Source: JADHUC01 sp964617665
Lineage (GTDB): Bacteria > Planctomycetota > Planctomycetia > Pirellulales > Pirellulaceae
Direction: 5' to 3'
NCBI GenBank assembly: GCA_964617665.1
Contig: CAZUAH010000553.1
Location: 1-9,152 of the forward strand
Length of the DNA stretch: 9,152 nt
In this document: piece after piece, positions 1-7,302 of the stretch
How the letters are laid out: each line of letters begins with the position of its first letter
Position numbering within the stretch: the stretch's first letter is position 1
Notes under the pieces: generated by a model
Databases searched by the model: none
The model's input: only the letters and a program-made list of their open reading frames with translations
What the model was told of the DNA's origin: nothing
Made by a program: the position numbers and the translations under genes

Positions 1-2
1 TG

Positions 3-560
3 CGGGTGAGTGCGATGTTGCACCTGCCGGCCTTGGTGATCACGGACCAGATCGAAAAAGCATTTCGCGGTCTGCAGAAAATGAGTCTGGCAGTTCGCGG
101 GTTATATGGCGAAGGCTCACAGGCCATCGGTGACTTCTATCAAATCAGCAACCAAGTCACGCTCGGTCAAAGCGAAGAGGAGTTGATCGGCCAGGTCGAG
201 GACGCTACGCCAGCGTTGATTGAATACGAACGAAAAGCTCGCGACTTCCTGGTCAATGGTGGCGACAAAGATCTGCACGACCGCGTGAGCCGCGCTTACG
301 GCACTCTGTGCTCGGCGCAGCAGATTTCCGCCGAGGAAACCGTGCAACTTCTGTCCAATGTACGTATGGGCGTGAACCTGGGCCTGATCAAGGATGTCGA
401 CATTCCAACCATCAACAAGCTGTTCATCCATACCCAGCCGGCTCATCTGCAAAAACTCCGAGGATCGGAACTGGACACGGCCGACCGCAAGATCGAGCGA
501 GCCAACTACCTGCAACGCCACCTGAAGAAACGCTCGGGCGATGAGGCGGAGAAAAACTAA
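3..560 (+). CDS. mcsB: Protein-arginine kinase McsB, C-terminal part (5' end outside window)
   Basis: McsB is an ATP:guanido phosphotransferase-family kinase that phosphorylates arginine residues on proteins and marks them for ClpC/ClpP degradation in the cytoplasm. The frame is open from the window edge (reading R-V-S-A-M-L-H-L-P), so the GTG at 6 is internal and not a start. Numbering from that GTG, family features are SAMLHLPAL (2-10), the nucleotide-loop-like RGLYGEGSQAIG (31-42) and FYQISNQVTLGQSEEEL (44-60), matching bacterial McsB more closely than animal arginine kinases, which have RGTRGEH here. The C-terminal helix carries RKIERA (161-166), which aligns with the phosphoarginine-binding RDxxRA motif but has Lys for Asp. 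The tail is basic and charged and ends in TAA. The ATP-binding N-terminal half and the partner mcsA, if present, lie outside the window. A membrane-protein gene follows after 11 bp, probably in the same transcript. Confidence 0.9.
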   Translation, partial: RVSAMLHLPALVITDQIEKAFRGLQKMSLAVRGLYGEGSQAIGDFYQISNQVTLGQSEEELIGQVEDATPALIEYERKARDFLVNGGDKDLHDRVSRAYGTLCSAQQISAEETVQLLSNVRMGVNLGLIKDVDIPTINKLFIHTQPAHLQKLRGSELDTADRKIERANYLQRHLKKRSGDEAEKN

Positions 561-571
561 GGCGTAGACCG

Positions 572-976
572 ATGGGTTTCCCGCCTAAGATCATCGTGGT
601 TCTGTCCCTCGTACAGTTCTCCTTCATTACCATCGGTTACCTGCTGACCTGCGCCGGTCTCCATCGATTCGAGCAGTGGGTCGCTTGGACCGCCGACGTC
701 AATTCTGACTGGTCTCCCGTCGACTGGTATTTCTCCAACTGGGCATGTCTCACCACACTGAGTTTCGCTGTCCGAGATTACGGTCTCTGGGCCCTTTCCC
801 TGCCGATCATTTGGTGTGTGATATGGATTCTACGTAGCCGAGACATCGACGGTCTCGCTTCAGCGGAACTCCCGGAGTCTATTACCGGCATCGTGCTAAC
901 TCTCGGGCTAGCGTTGGCCTTTTTGCTCAGTTCGTTCCACGCCTTTCGCATGGCGTTCGGCGGGATCAGTACCTGA
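572..976 (+). CDS. Hypothetical three-helix membrane protein (134 aa) downstream of mcsB
   Basis: I do not recognise this protein. It has three likely transmembrane helices at residues about 7-29, 70-88 and 103-124. Between the first two lies a Trp-rich segment (WVAWTADVNSDWSPVDWYFSNW, residues 36-57 in outline) with aspartates, which probably sits outside the bilayer. The ATG at 572 is chosen because it follows the mcsB stop by 11 bp and the hydrophobic first helix begins right after it. Only a weak AAGG (559-562) precedes it, overlapping the mcsB stop codon, so translation may be coupled to mcsB. The gene ends in TGA just before a convergent nadB. It could be a small envelope protein co-transcribed with mcsB; no function can be assigned. 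The frame is supported by its hydrophobic periodicity and position rather than by homology. Confidence 0.68.
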   Translation: MGFPPKIIVVLSLVQFSFITIGYLLTCAGLHRFEQWVAWTADVNSDWSPVDWYFSNWACLTTLSFAVRDYGLWALSLPIIWCVIWILRSRDIDGLASAELPESITGIVLTLGLALAFLLSSFHAFRMAFGGIST

Positions 977-1026
977 CGCGATCGGCAACCGCGCGACACA
1001 GACGCGAGCGTGGCATAGAGAGAACG

Positions 1027-1042
1027 CCAGATTGAAATCTGG
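1027..1042. terminator. Possible bidirectional terminator hairpin between convergent genes
   Basis: The sequence CCAGAT-TGAA-ATCTGG is a perfect 6-bp stem with a 4-base loop. It lies in the 90-bp gap between the stop of the plus-strand membrane protein (976) and the stop of minus-strand nadB (1067). On the minus strand it is 24 nt past the nadB stop and is followed by the pyrimidine-rich GTTCTCTCT; on the plus strand no T-run follows. The position suits a terminator, mainly for nadB, but the stem is short. Confidence 0.35.
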
Positions 1043-1066
1043 AAGCGACGCAAGGCCCGTTGGCCG

Positions 1067-2442
1067 TCATCCGTCCCGATGGAACGTCAAACGACGCTTC
1101 CAGTGCTCGTCGTCTTTCTGCGGGAAGTCCATGCGGAAATGGACGCCGCGGGATTCCTCGCGGTCCAGCGCCGCCTGAACAATGACACGGGCAATGGTCA
1201 GCATGTTCTGGAACTCCCAACCTTCGGGATTGCAGAACTGTCGCACCAACACGTACTTCTGCCAGTCCTCGATAGACCGCAATGCTTCGGTCAGTTCCAG
1301 GCTAGTTCGACGAACGCCGGCCGATCGCCACATGAGGCTTTTCAGGGAATTGCGGATGTCCGATAGGTCCAATGATTCGTCCGGTTCTTCAACAGGTGGG
1401 TTCTCCAGCGGCACTGCCTGGAACGAATCACTCATTTCCGCTGCTGCACGCGACGCGCCCTGCCCTGCGCGGGCCCCGTACACGAGGCTCTCCAGCAAGC
1501 TGTTCGAGGCCAAACGGTTGGCACCATGGAGACCGCTGGCGCCGACTTCTCCTGCTGCCCAAAGCGCAGGCAGTGTCGTGCGACCTTCCGTATCGACCGT
1601 GACTCCGCCGATCATGTAATGAGCACCGGGGCGTACGGGAATTCGGTCCGTCGTGATATCAATGCCGAACTTGGCGCACGTCGCTGCGATTCCCGGAAAA
1701 CGGTTCCTGACGTACTNNNNNNNNNNNNNNNNNNNNNNNNNNNNNNNNNNNNNNNNNNNNNNNNNNNNNNNNNNNNNNNNNNNNNNNNNNNNNNNNNNNN
1801 NNNNNNNNNNNNNNNNCCAGAGCCGCCTGTGCATAGAATCGTCTGCTTCGCCCAGACCGCCATCCAACCGTGCCGCTCGTCGGCAACCAACGCTCCGCGA
1901 CAGACTCCATCGTGGGTGAGCAGGTCGATTACGAACGTGTTTTCCCAAATGGACACATTGCGCAGCTTTCGCGTCCATTCGATCACGGACCGAATCACTT
2001 CCTTGCCCGTCGAATCACCCAGAGCATGGACGACTCGATGGCGACTGTGCCCACCTTCGCGTCCGAGCACCAGTTCGCCGGCTTTCTTGTCGAACCGGGT
2101 ACCCCATTGAATCAGTTCGCGAATGTGCCGCGGTGCCTCCCGAACCACGAAGTCCACAACCTCCGGTTCGCACAATCCTCCGCCGACGGAAATCGTATCC
2201 TCGATATGGTCCTCGAATTGGTCTTCTGGATCGATGACGCCCGCAATACCACCCTGTGCATAGGAACTAGCGGACTGCTGAATCTCCTCTTTCGTGACCA
2301 GAAGAACCGATAGACTCGAATCAACGGCAATGGCGGCCCGCAAACCTGCGAGCCCACCGCCAATAACAAGCACGTCGGTGAAAAAGTGCGGGACCTGCTT
2401 GGGATCAAAAGGTACAAGATACCTGGGGACGTGTTCGTTCAT
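1067..2442 (-). CDS. nadB: L-aspartate oxidase NadB, interrupted by an assembly gap
   Basis: NadB is a cytoplasmic FAD enzyme that oxidises L-aspartate to iminoaspartate, the first step of de novo NAD synthesis, using oxygen or fumarate as acceptor; NadA then makes quinolinate. Seen: FAD dinucleotide-binding GGGLAG (residues 28-33), SASSYAQGGIAG (57-68), REGGHSRHRVVHA (128-140), then after the gap GAHYMIGGVTVD, GEVGASGLHGANRLASNSLLE and the C-terminal helical domain with MWRSAGVRR. Glu of REGG and His of AHYMIGG match E. coli Glu121 and His351. Residues equivalent to His244 and Arg290 fall inside the run of N. Visible sequence is 208 + 215 residues; with about 110 missing the total is near 533, normal for the family. 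The two halves are in different frames only because the gap is 100 N. I chose the ATG at 2442, just before RYLVPFDPKQVPHFFTDVLV; an in-frame ATG at 2484 would add 14 unconserved residues. Neither start has a strong ribosome binding site. Confidence 0.93.
1717..1816. other. Assembly gap of exactly 100 N inside nadB
   Basis: One hundred consecutive undetermined bases separate the TILCTGGSG-containing FAD region from the YVRNRFPGI region of NadB. In E. coli NadB about 110 residues lie between the corresponding points, so roughly 330 bp should be here. A length of 2 modulo 3 is needed to keep the frame, and 100 is 1 modulo 3. The run is therefore a scaffolding placeholder, not a measured length. 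Confidence 0.97.
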
Positions 2443-2507
2443 ACGAGTAGATTCTGTTCTTTCCGGTTGCTGGACTAGATCCATCGAGCTTCAAGACAAC
2501 ATCGTAC

Positions 2508-5500
2508 TCAATCGCGTCTTATGCGGGCAGTGCCCTTCTTGTACGCGTTAAACTGCTCCTGAATACCGGGTGGCGGGCTGCTTTGGCCACCCAAATCGCG
2601 CAGGCCGCGCGTCTGATCATCGACCGAATCGACGCTACGAGTGGTGCCACGGCGAGGACGCAAGCCTAGGCTACGCAAGGCTTCGTCCAGCTCTCGCTCA
2701 CCGACTTCGTCTTCTTCGGCTGCCCCTTTCATCGACTCCCAGCGTGCGATGAACTCCTGCATCTGTTCTTCGGTCCACCCCAGTTTGTCCAGCAACTCTT
2801 GGTCTGGGTTGTCCTGCTGATCTTTCAGATGCTCCAAAACAAGATTGGCCGCCTTTCGCGCGTACTCGAGGTTCGGTTTCTCGCCGGGCGGTACCTCGCC
2901 GGTCAGGTCAAAGTCACGCAATTCCGTGCTGCTTGGCTTCCCGCCGCCCATCGGTATCCCCTGGCCTCGCTCGTCGGTTGCACCAGTCGCCGGTTTGCCC
3001 GATATCGTTTCGGTGGATTCCGTGTTGTCCGAACCGTCCGCCGTTCCACCCTCGCCCTCGCCACCGGGCGAAGGATCGGTTGCACTGCCAGGCCCTTTTT
3101 GTGCGCCCGGTGTGCCCGTTTCGCCCTCCGATGGTGCTCGGCCCCCTTCTCGATTTGATTCCTCACCAGCCCCAGATTCGCTGGACTTTCCTTGGCCTTC
3201 GTCACCCGGGCTATTGCTCCCCGCACTATCGTTGCCCTGCTGTTTGGCACCCTGCCCGCCGCCCTCTTTGCCACCGCCACTGCGATCACCTTCTTGGCCA
3301 CCGCTCGAGTCTGACTGACGTTTGCTGTGCGACGGCGATTGAGATCCACTGCCGGGCTTGGGCTTTCCGCTCTGACTTCCTTCCTTCTTCTGCTGGTCGC
3401 GGTTCTCCTGCTGCGCTCCCGGCGAACCACTCTCGTCCTGGCTTTTCTGTCCGGCTCCGGATTTGCCATCGTCGCCCTGGCCCGAGTCCTTCGGCTTGCC
3501 GGCCCCGCCACCAGAGGGCTTCTTGCCCGGATTCGGCTTCGCGCCACCTTTCGGTTTGCCGCCACTGCCGGAAGATTCTTCTTTGCGCTGGCCCGCGTCT
3601 TGGCTTCCCTCCTGTTGCTGCTGGCCGTCTTTCGGTGCACCAGTTCCGTCTTGCTGCTCTGCCCCGCCTGATGATTCCGATTCTTGTCCGCCTTGCGGCT
3701 TGGGCGAACCGCTTTGCTCCTGTCCAGCTCCCGCTGAACCGTCTGCGTCACCTTCTTGCGGCGGCTGTTGTGGGCCGCCCCCACCATCCTTGCCCTCTGC
3801 CGATTTCGAGCCAGACGGCTCGTCTCCGGGCTTAGGATCCCCGCTTGCCTGACCGCTGCTGTTCGCATCAGACGGTTCGCCACCCTGTTGCTGCCGCATG
3901 TGCTCCAGTGCTCGTTCAAATGCCTCGCCGTCGTGCAGAGGTTCTTGCCGATAGCCACCCTCGCCCGTTGGGTCCGCACCTGACTCCGACATTCCCGTCT
4001 GCTGCTCGCTTCCCGGTTCGCCGCCAGTTCCCTGTTGCCCTGAACTAGTATCGCCAGATTGGCCAGACGGAGTGCCGCCAGTCGATTCGCCGGACGAGCC
4101 TTGGCCACCCTCGCCAGTCGCACCATCGGACGCGCTTTCACCCGTCGTTCCACTGCCGCCGGTCTTCTGCCCGCCTTCGCTGGCTCCGGTACCCGAGCCT
4201 GACTGGTCGTTGGATTCAGTGCCTGAGCCCTCGCCGCCGCTTTCCTGTCCCGTGTCTCCCGATTCTGAGTCCGACGAGTCGCTCGAATCCCGCCTGCCTT
4301 CTCCATCGCCTTGCTCGGCGTCCTGATCGCCCTTCTGCCCCTCGCCATCCGGTGGTTCTGTGCTGCCATTTTCTGGAGTCTCAACATCGGGCGACGTTGG
4401 TTCATCTGGATGGGACGGAGGCGATGAAGGATCGGAAACCGGATTCTCCGGGTCGGCTGTCGCACCATCGCCTCCCTGCTTCTTCTCCGAAGGCACGATC
4501 AGCATGTGATAGGTGCGCGTCTTCGCAGTGTTTGGCTCTGGGTCTCGCGAAGCGGGCGATGTGCGATTGTCCTCGGCGATGGCCCAGTAGACCACCGCAT
4601 CACCAGCTCGTAACCCGTGGTCGCTCGGCTTGAATTCGTGGCCCACAACGACCTGTCCGGTCTGGCCTGCCGGATCGTCCAGCAGCGTCGCGGTCGTGAC
4701 GTCGTGTCCCCCTGCTACCGCGCGCAACGTCATTCTGCTAAGGCCATAATCGGGATCGACTCCGCGCAACTCGACTTTCTGTTGGCCATCCTCGGGGACT
4801 TCGATGCGGTCGCGAGTTGGAGTTAAGATCTCGATCTCCGGTGATAGATCGCGAGTCACCTCGATTCTATGCAACACGGGGTTGCGACTTCGTTGCCCCT
4901 CTTCGGTCGAAAAACGAATCCGATAGAACGAGCGTTCGGGACGCGTGCGCGTACCGTCCAATTCCAGCGTGAAGGAGCCCCAAGCCTGCTTTCCGTCGAA
5001 GTCTAGTGCCAGTCTATCTGGTTCTGATGAAGATGAGTCAACCGTCGATCGCTCGCCGGCTTGTGCCGCGTCGTCAGACATTGCATCATCGGGATCGAAC
5101 TCGATTTCCGCAGATCCAATCGGGACGTTGGCCGATGCATGGACGGTCACACGTGTGCCCTCCAGGCCCTTGATATCGCCCTGTCGCTCGACGATCTTCT
5201 TCGGTAACCTCGTGTATGCCGGATAGTCATACTCGATTCGCTCGACGAGAATCGTCGGCGCAGGCAAGACGGTCAGTCGATAGGCCGGACTCCGTGCATC
5301 GCCAGCTTCGATCCAGTACACAAGATCCTGTTGAATGCCTTCGCCACTGGGTGACAGGACGCCACGATATCTTAAGCCAACTTCACCTGGCTGCATGGCC
5401 ACAGACTCTCCGCTCACCCGACCGTCCAGCGTCGAATAGAACAGGGTTACCGGCTCGTCTACACGCACGTCGTAGCAGTCAGCCGATACAGTTACAGGTT

Positions 5501-6176
5501 CGCCGTGGTACACCTCTTTGTTCCCCGGCTGGATTTTCTCGATTCGGACTCGCGATGGCGGTGCCGTATCGGCCCAAGGTGCAATGACGCGGCTGGCCGA
5601 TTGAAAGGTGCTCTTGGGCGACAGGATCGTGTACGCGGCAAACAGCGCCAACACGCCCGCCAACACATAGCCGATCTTGATCAGCCCGCCTCGATCAACC
5701 GCCGTATCGACCTGAACATGAGACAAATCTGCAGCCGCCTGATGTCTGATCGCTTGATAGATCGACGCTCGGAGGCCCGCTCGGTCCGAGCGAAACATGA
5801 GGAAGTTGATCAGGCTGTTCTTCAGCGACGGTTCGCTCTGTTCGATTGTCCGCGCCGCATAGACGGAACTGATTTTCCCGAACACCAGCGGTAGAACAAC
5901 TCGAGCAACGTACCAGGCGACGCCCGCCAGCAGGCCTACCATGGCAAGCCAACGTACCCAGGTAGGGAAAGACACAATCCAGTGGTCGATAATCGCCAGA
6001 ACCAGAAGGATGCTCAAGACCGCTGCCACCAACACCATCAGCGAGCTGGTCAGGTCGATCAGCTTCACGTGAAACCGCGTTCGGTCGAGTTGATCCTCGA
6101 TGTACTGATCATACTGGCCAGCATCCGGAGTGGCTTCCGAGCGTGGTTGCCGTGAAGTAGTTGTACTAGTCGACAT
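2508..6176 (-). CDS. Large DUF4175-like membrane protein with long Gly/Ser/Gln-rich disordered region (1222 aa)
   Basis: Residues 1-36 are polar. Hydrophobic helices follow at about 40-63, 73-98 and 167-186, with a soluble stretch between the second and third. Residues 205-560 look like an extracytoplasmic series of beta-rich domains (RVRIEKIQPGNKEVYHGEPVTV, APTILVERIEYDYPAYTR, SPEIEILTPTRDRIEVPEDG, DYGLSRMTLRAV, VVYWAIAEDNR in outline), the pattern of DUF4175-type membrane proteins. Residues 567-1085 are low complexity (G, S, E, D, Q, T, P, later K). A short ordered island lies at 741-765, and a predicted helical C-terminal domain at 1100-1222 includes LEYARKAANLVLEHL, LLDKLGWTEEQMQEFIARW and a proline-containing end (SSPPPGIQEQFNAYKKG). 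The DUF4175 and planctomycete family resemblance is from memory and moderate; the role is unknown, possibly envelope or stress related. Start ATG at 6176 is the first in frame; no clear ribosome binding site precedes it. nadB follows 65 bp downstream on the same strand. Confidence 0.88.
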   Translation of the reverse strand: MSTSTTTSRQPRSEATPDAGQYDQYIEDQLDRTRFHVKLIDLTSSLMVLVAAVLSILLVLAIIDHWIVSFPTWVRWLAMVGLLAGVAWYVARVVLPLVFGKISSVYAARTIEQSEPSLKNSLINFLMFRSDRAGLRASIYQAIRHQAAADLSHVQVDTAVDRGGLIKIGYVLAGVLALFAAYTILSPKSTFQSASRVIAPWADTAPPSRVRIEKIQPGNKEVYHGEPVTVSADCYDVRVDEPVTLFYSTLDGRVSGESVAMQPGEVGLRYRGVLSPSGEGIQQDLVYWIEAGDARSPAYRLTVLPAPTILVERIEYDYPAYTRLPKKIVERQGDIKGLEGTRVTVHASANVPIGSAEIEFDPDDAMSDDAAQAGERSTVDSSSSEPDRLALDFDGKQAWGSFTLELDGTRTRPERSFYRIRFSTEEGQRSRNPVLHRIEVTRDLSPEIEILTPTRDRIEVPEDGQQKVELRGVDPDYGLSRMTLRAVAGGHDVTTATLLDDPAGQTGQVVVGHEFKPSDHGLRAGDAVVYWAIAEDNRTSPASRDPEPNTAKTRTYHMLIVPSEKKQGGDGATADPENPVSDPSSPPSHPDEPTSPDVETPENGSTEPPDGEGQKGDQDAEQGDGEGRRDSSDSSDSESGDTGQESGGEGSGTESNDQSGSGTGASEGGQKTGGSGTTGESASDGATGEGGQGSSGESTGGTPSGQSGDTSSGQQGTGGEPGSEQQTGMSESGADPTGEGGYRQEPLHDGEAFERALEHMRQQQGGEPSDANSSGQASGDPKPGDEPSGSKSAEGKDGGGGPQQPPQEGDADGSAGAGQEQSGSPKPQGGQESESSGGAEQQDGTGAPKDGQQQQEGSQDAGQRKEESSGSGGKPKGGAKPNPGKKPSGGGAGKPKDSGQGDDGKSGAGQKSQDESGSPGAQQENRDQQKKEGSQSGKPKPGSGSQSPSHSKRQSDSSGGQEGDRSGGGKEGGGQGAKQQGNDSAGSNSPGDEGQGKSSESGAGEESNREGGRAPSEGETGTPGAQKGPGSATDPSPGGEGEGGTADGSDNTESTETISGKPATGATDERGQGIPMGGGKPSSTELRDFDLTGEVPPGEKPNLEYARKAANLVLEHLKDQQDNPDQELLDKLGWTEEQMQEFIARWESMKGAAEEDEVGERELDEALRSLGLRPRRGTTRSVDSVDDQTRGLRDLGGQSSPPPGIQEQFNAYKKGTARIRRD
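2922..4478 (-). repeat. Low-complexity coding region (residues 567-1085 of the large membrane protein)
   Basis: About 520 codons use almost only Gly, Ser, Glu, Asp, Gln, Thr, Pro, Ala and Lys, with short irregular repeats such as GGEGSG, SGSGTG, GGKPKGG and GGAGKPK. There is no fixed repeat unit, so this is compositional bias rather than a tandem array. The resulting codon bias also keeps other frames open: a 521-codon frame on the same strand and a 300-codon frame on the opposite strand run through it, and neither looks like a protein. Confidence 0.85.
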
Positions 6177-6447
6177 GGCGTTGGATTCGCTTGTCTGTCA
6201 CCGGTAAACCGAACTGAAACGAGAGCCGGCATCAGGGATTAGAGGCCCACCAGACCATCATTCTGTTTCGTCCGCAGGAGTCCCCTGTATTATAGACAAT
6301 ACTAGAGCTTTTTTGGTTTTCGAGAACCGAGCGTTCGGGTACACCTTTCCGTTTTCGTTGTAGGGAGGGGAGAATTGTCGCGGCCTATCCATGCGGGGGG
6401 CTTCATGGCACGCCTCGCCCATTAGGCAGTTGGCCGAATGTGGTCAA
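6177..6447. other. Intergenic region upstream of the large membrane-protein gene
   Basis: This 271-bp stretch lies between two minus-strand genes and so holds the leader of the 1222-aa gene and the 3' flank of the 168-aa gene. It shows an AT-rich patch near 6287-6325 (a possible -10 element and a run of six T), a weak 5-bp inverted repeat GTATT/AATAC (6287-6302) and another CCATG/CATGG (6389-6408) around a G-run. No open frame with protein-like content was seen. Confidence 0.5.
6289..6294 (-). promoter_or_regulatory. Candidate -10 element for the large membrane-protein gene
   Basis: On the minus strand this is an exact TATAAT, about 112 bp upstream of the ATG at 6176, in the most AT-rich part of the intergenic region. 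A TG lies two bases upstream (TGTCTATAAT), not in the exact extended -10 position. No convincing TTGACA-like -35 occurs at 16-18 bp spacing, so the call rests on one hexamer and position. Confidence 0.25.
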
Positions 6448-6954
6448 CTATCTGGGGCTCGCATCGCCCAATTCCCACCCAATACAGATCAACTCGCCGT
6501 CGGAGGCAATATGGACATATAGGCAATTCTGACTTGCGTCTGCCGACGCGTCACCGGGCGCGATGCCTTCGAAGGTGACAGACCAGTCGCCTGCAGTTCG
6601 CTCGACGTTGGAAATGGTCGCGTCACGGACCTTAACGTTGGGCTGCTCCTTTACCCACTCGTCCTTTAGCCGGATGGCGATTTCTCTGATGTCAGCTTCG
6701 GTGAGCGCCTTTGTCGTACTGACTGGTCCGGAATACACCTGGTGGTAGCTCTTCAATGCCTGGCCTATGTTCTGCAAGTTCCTCGCCGCCTGCCGTCGAC
6801 GTTCGGCCTCACGGAGCTGCTGGATTGCCGGAGGCAGCACGAACAGTGAAACGCCACACGAGACCAGGGCCAGACCGGTAAAGACGGTCAGGAAGACAAC
6901 CACAACGGTCTTGCCACTCTTGCTCTTTTCGCCGCTAGACGGTTCCGGTCCCAC
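6448..6954 (-). CDS. Hypothetical membrane-anchored protein with DUF1559-like juxtamembrane motif (168 aa)
   Basis: The start is a GTG at 6954, supported by GGAG six bases upstream. Residues 1-15 are polar and lysine-containing, 16-41 form one hydrophobic segment, and the following stretch LPPAIQQLREAERRRQAARN, then NIGQALKSYHQVY (40-74 overall), closely parallels the LLPAVQQAREAARR...NNLKQIGLALHNYH signature at the N-terminus of planctomycete DUF1559 pilin-like proteins. Unlike those, there is no GFTLIE prepilin peptidase site. The hydrophobic segment instead contains L-V-S-C (30-33), which fits a lipobox, so it may be a lipoprotein or simply a single-pass anchor. The remaining 95 residues (EADIREIAIRLKDEW, DWSVTFEGIAP, CLYVHIASDGELICIGW in outline) look like a small alpha/beta domain outside the membrane. 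Function unknown. It is followed by 271 bp of non-coding sequence and is probably its own transcription unit. Confidence 0.78.
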   Translation of the reverse strand: MGPEPSSGEKSKSGKTVVVVFLTVFTGLALVSCGVSLFVLPPAIQQLREAERRRQAARNLQNIGQALKSYHQVYSGPVSTTKALTEADIREIAIRLKDEWVKEQPNVKVRDATISNVERTAGDWSVTFEGIAPGDASADASQNCLYVHIASDGELICIGWELGDASPR

Positions 6955-6960
6955 TATTCA

Positions 6961-6964
6961 CTCC
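6961..6964 (-). promoter_or_regulatory. Shine-Dalgarno GGAG for the GTG start at 6954
   Basis: On the minus strand GGAG precedes the GTG by six bases (GGAGTGAATAGTG). It decides the start: the nearby ATG overlapping the GGAG is out of frame and stops at once (ATG GAG TGA), so the GTG is the only well-placed initiation codon. Confidence 0.65.
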
Positions 6965-7302
6965 ATGTCCCTGGTTTGCCTGACGTGCGAAGACTGGTGT
7001 GAGGCCCCTCGATCATTTCCCATCGCCGACTGGATAATGACAACCTACCACCCGCAGGCTGCGAGGCCAAGCGAATAACCGGCACAACCCACACCACGCA
7101 GTTGGTAGAACGGCACGTTAGAAATCACTGAATCGATGACATGAAACGGTCCCTGACGTGGCAGACGGCTGTCTCAGCGCACTGCTATTCTTCCTAATAT
7201 TTCCCGTTTCGTACGCTTGAACTGCTTCGCGGATTCCCTCCTTCTCCTCTCTGGTGTCCAACTTGTGCCGCTGGCCCACGCGGAACGGCCCGAGGTTCTT
7301 GC

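Noticed and set aside
1067..2484. nadB as a frameshifted pseudogene
   Set aside because: The frame difference arises only across the run of 100 N; both halves are conserved, and the missing residues account for a full-length enzyme.
2933..3835. 300-codon plus-strand open frame opposite the low-complexity region
   Set aside because: Its composition (Pro, Arg, Cys, His) mirrors the complement of the Gly/Ser/Glu codons, and no start signal precedes it; it is an antisense shadow.
2903..4468. 521-codon open frame on the minus strand in another frame of the large membrane-protein gene
   Set aside because: It is Arg/Ala rich with no hydrophobic core or motifs and coincides with the low-complexity region, whose codon bias removes stops from the shifted frame. 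The 1222-aa frame has membrane helices and folded domains on both sides.
6287..6316. Inverted repeat GTATT/AATAC followed by a T-run, looking like a plus-strand terminator
   Set aside because: The stem is only 5 AT-rich pairs, nothing on the plus strand upstream needs terminating, and the T-run is separated from the stem by six bases.
6998..7045. TTGTCA as a -35 box for the 168-aa minus-strand gene
   Set aside because: At 17-bp spacing the -10 would be GGAAAT, which matches consensus at only three positions; not enough to call a promoter.
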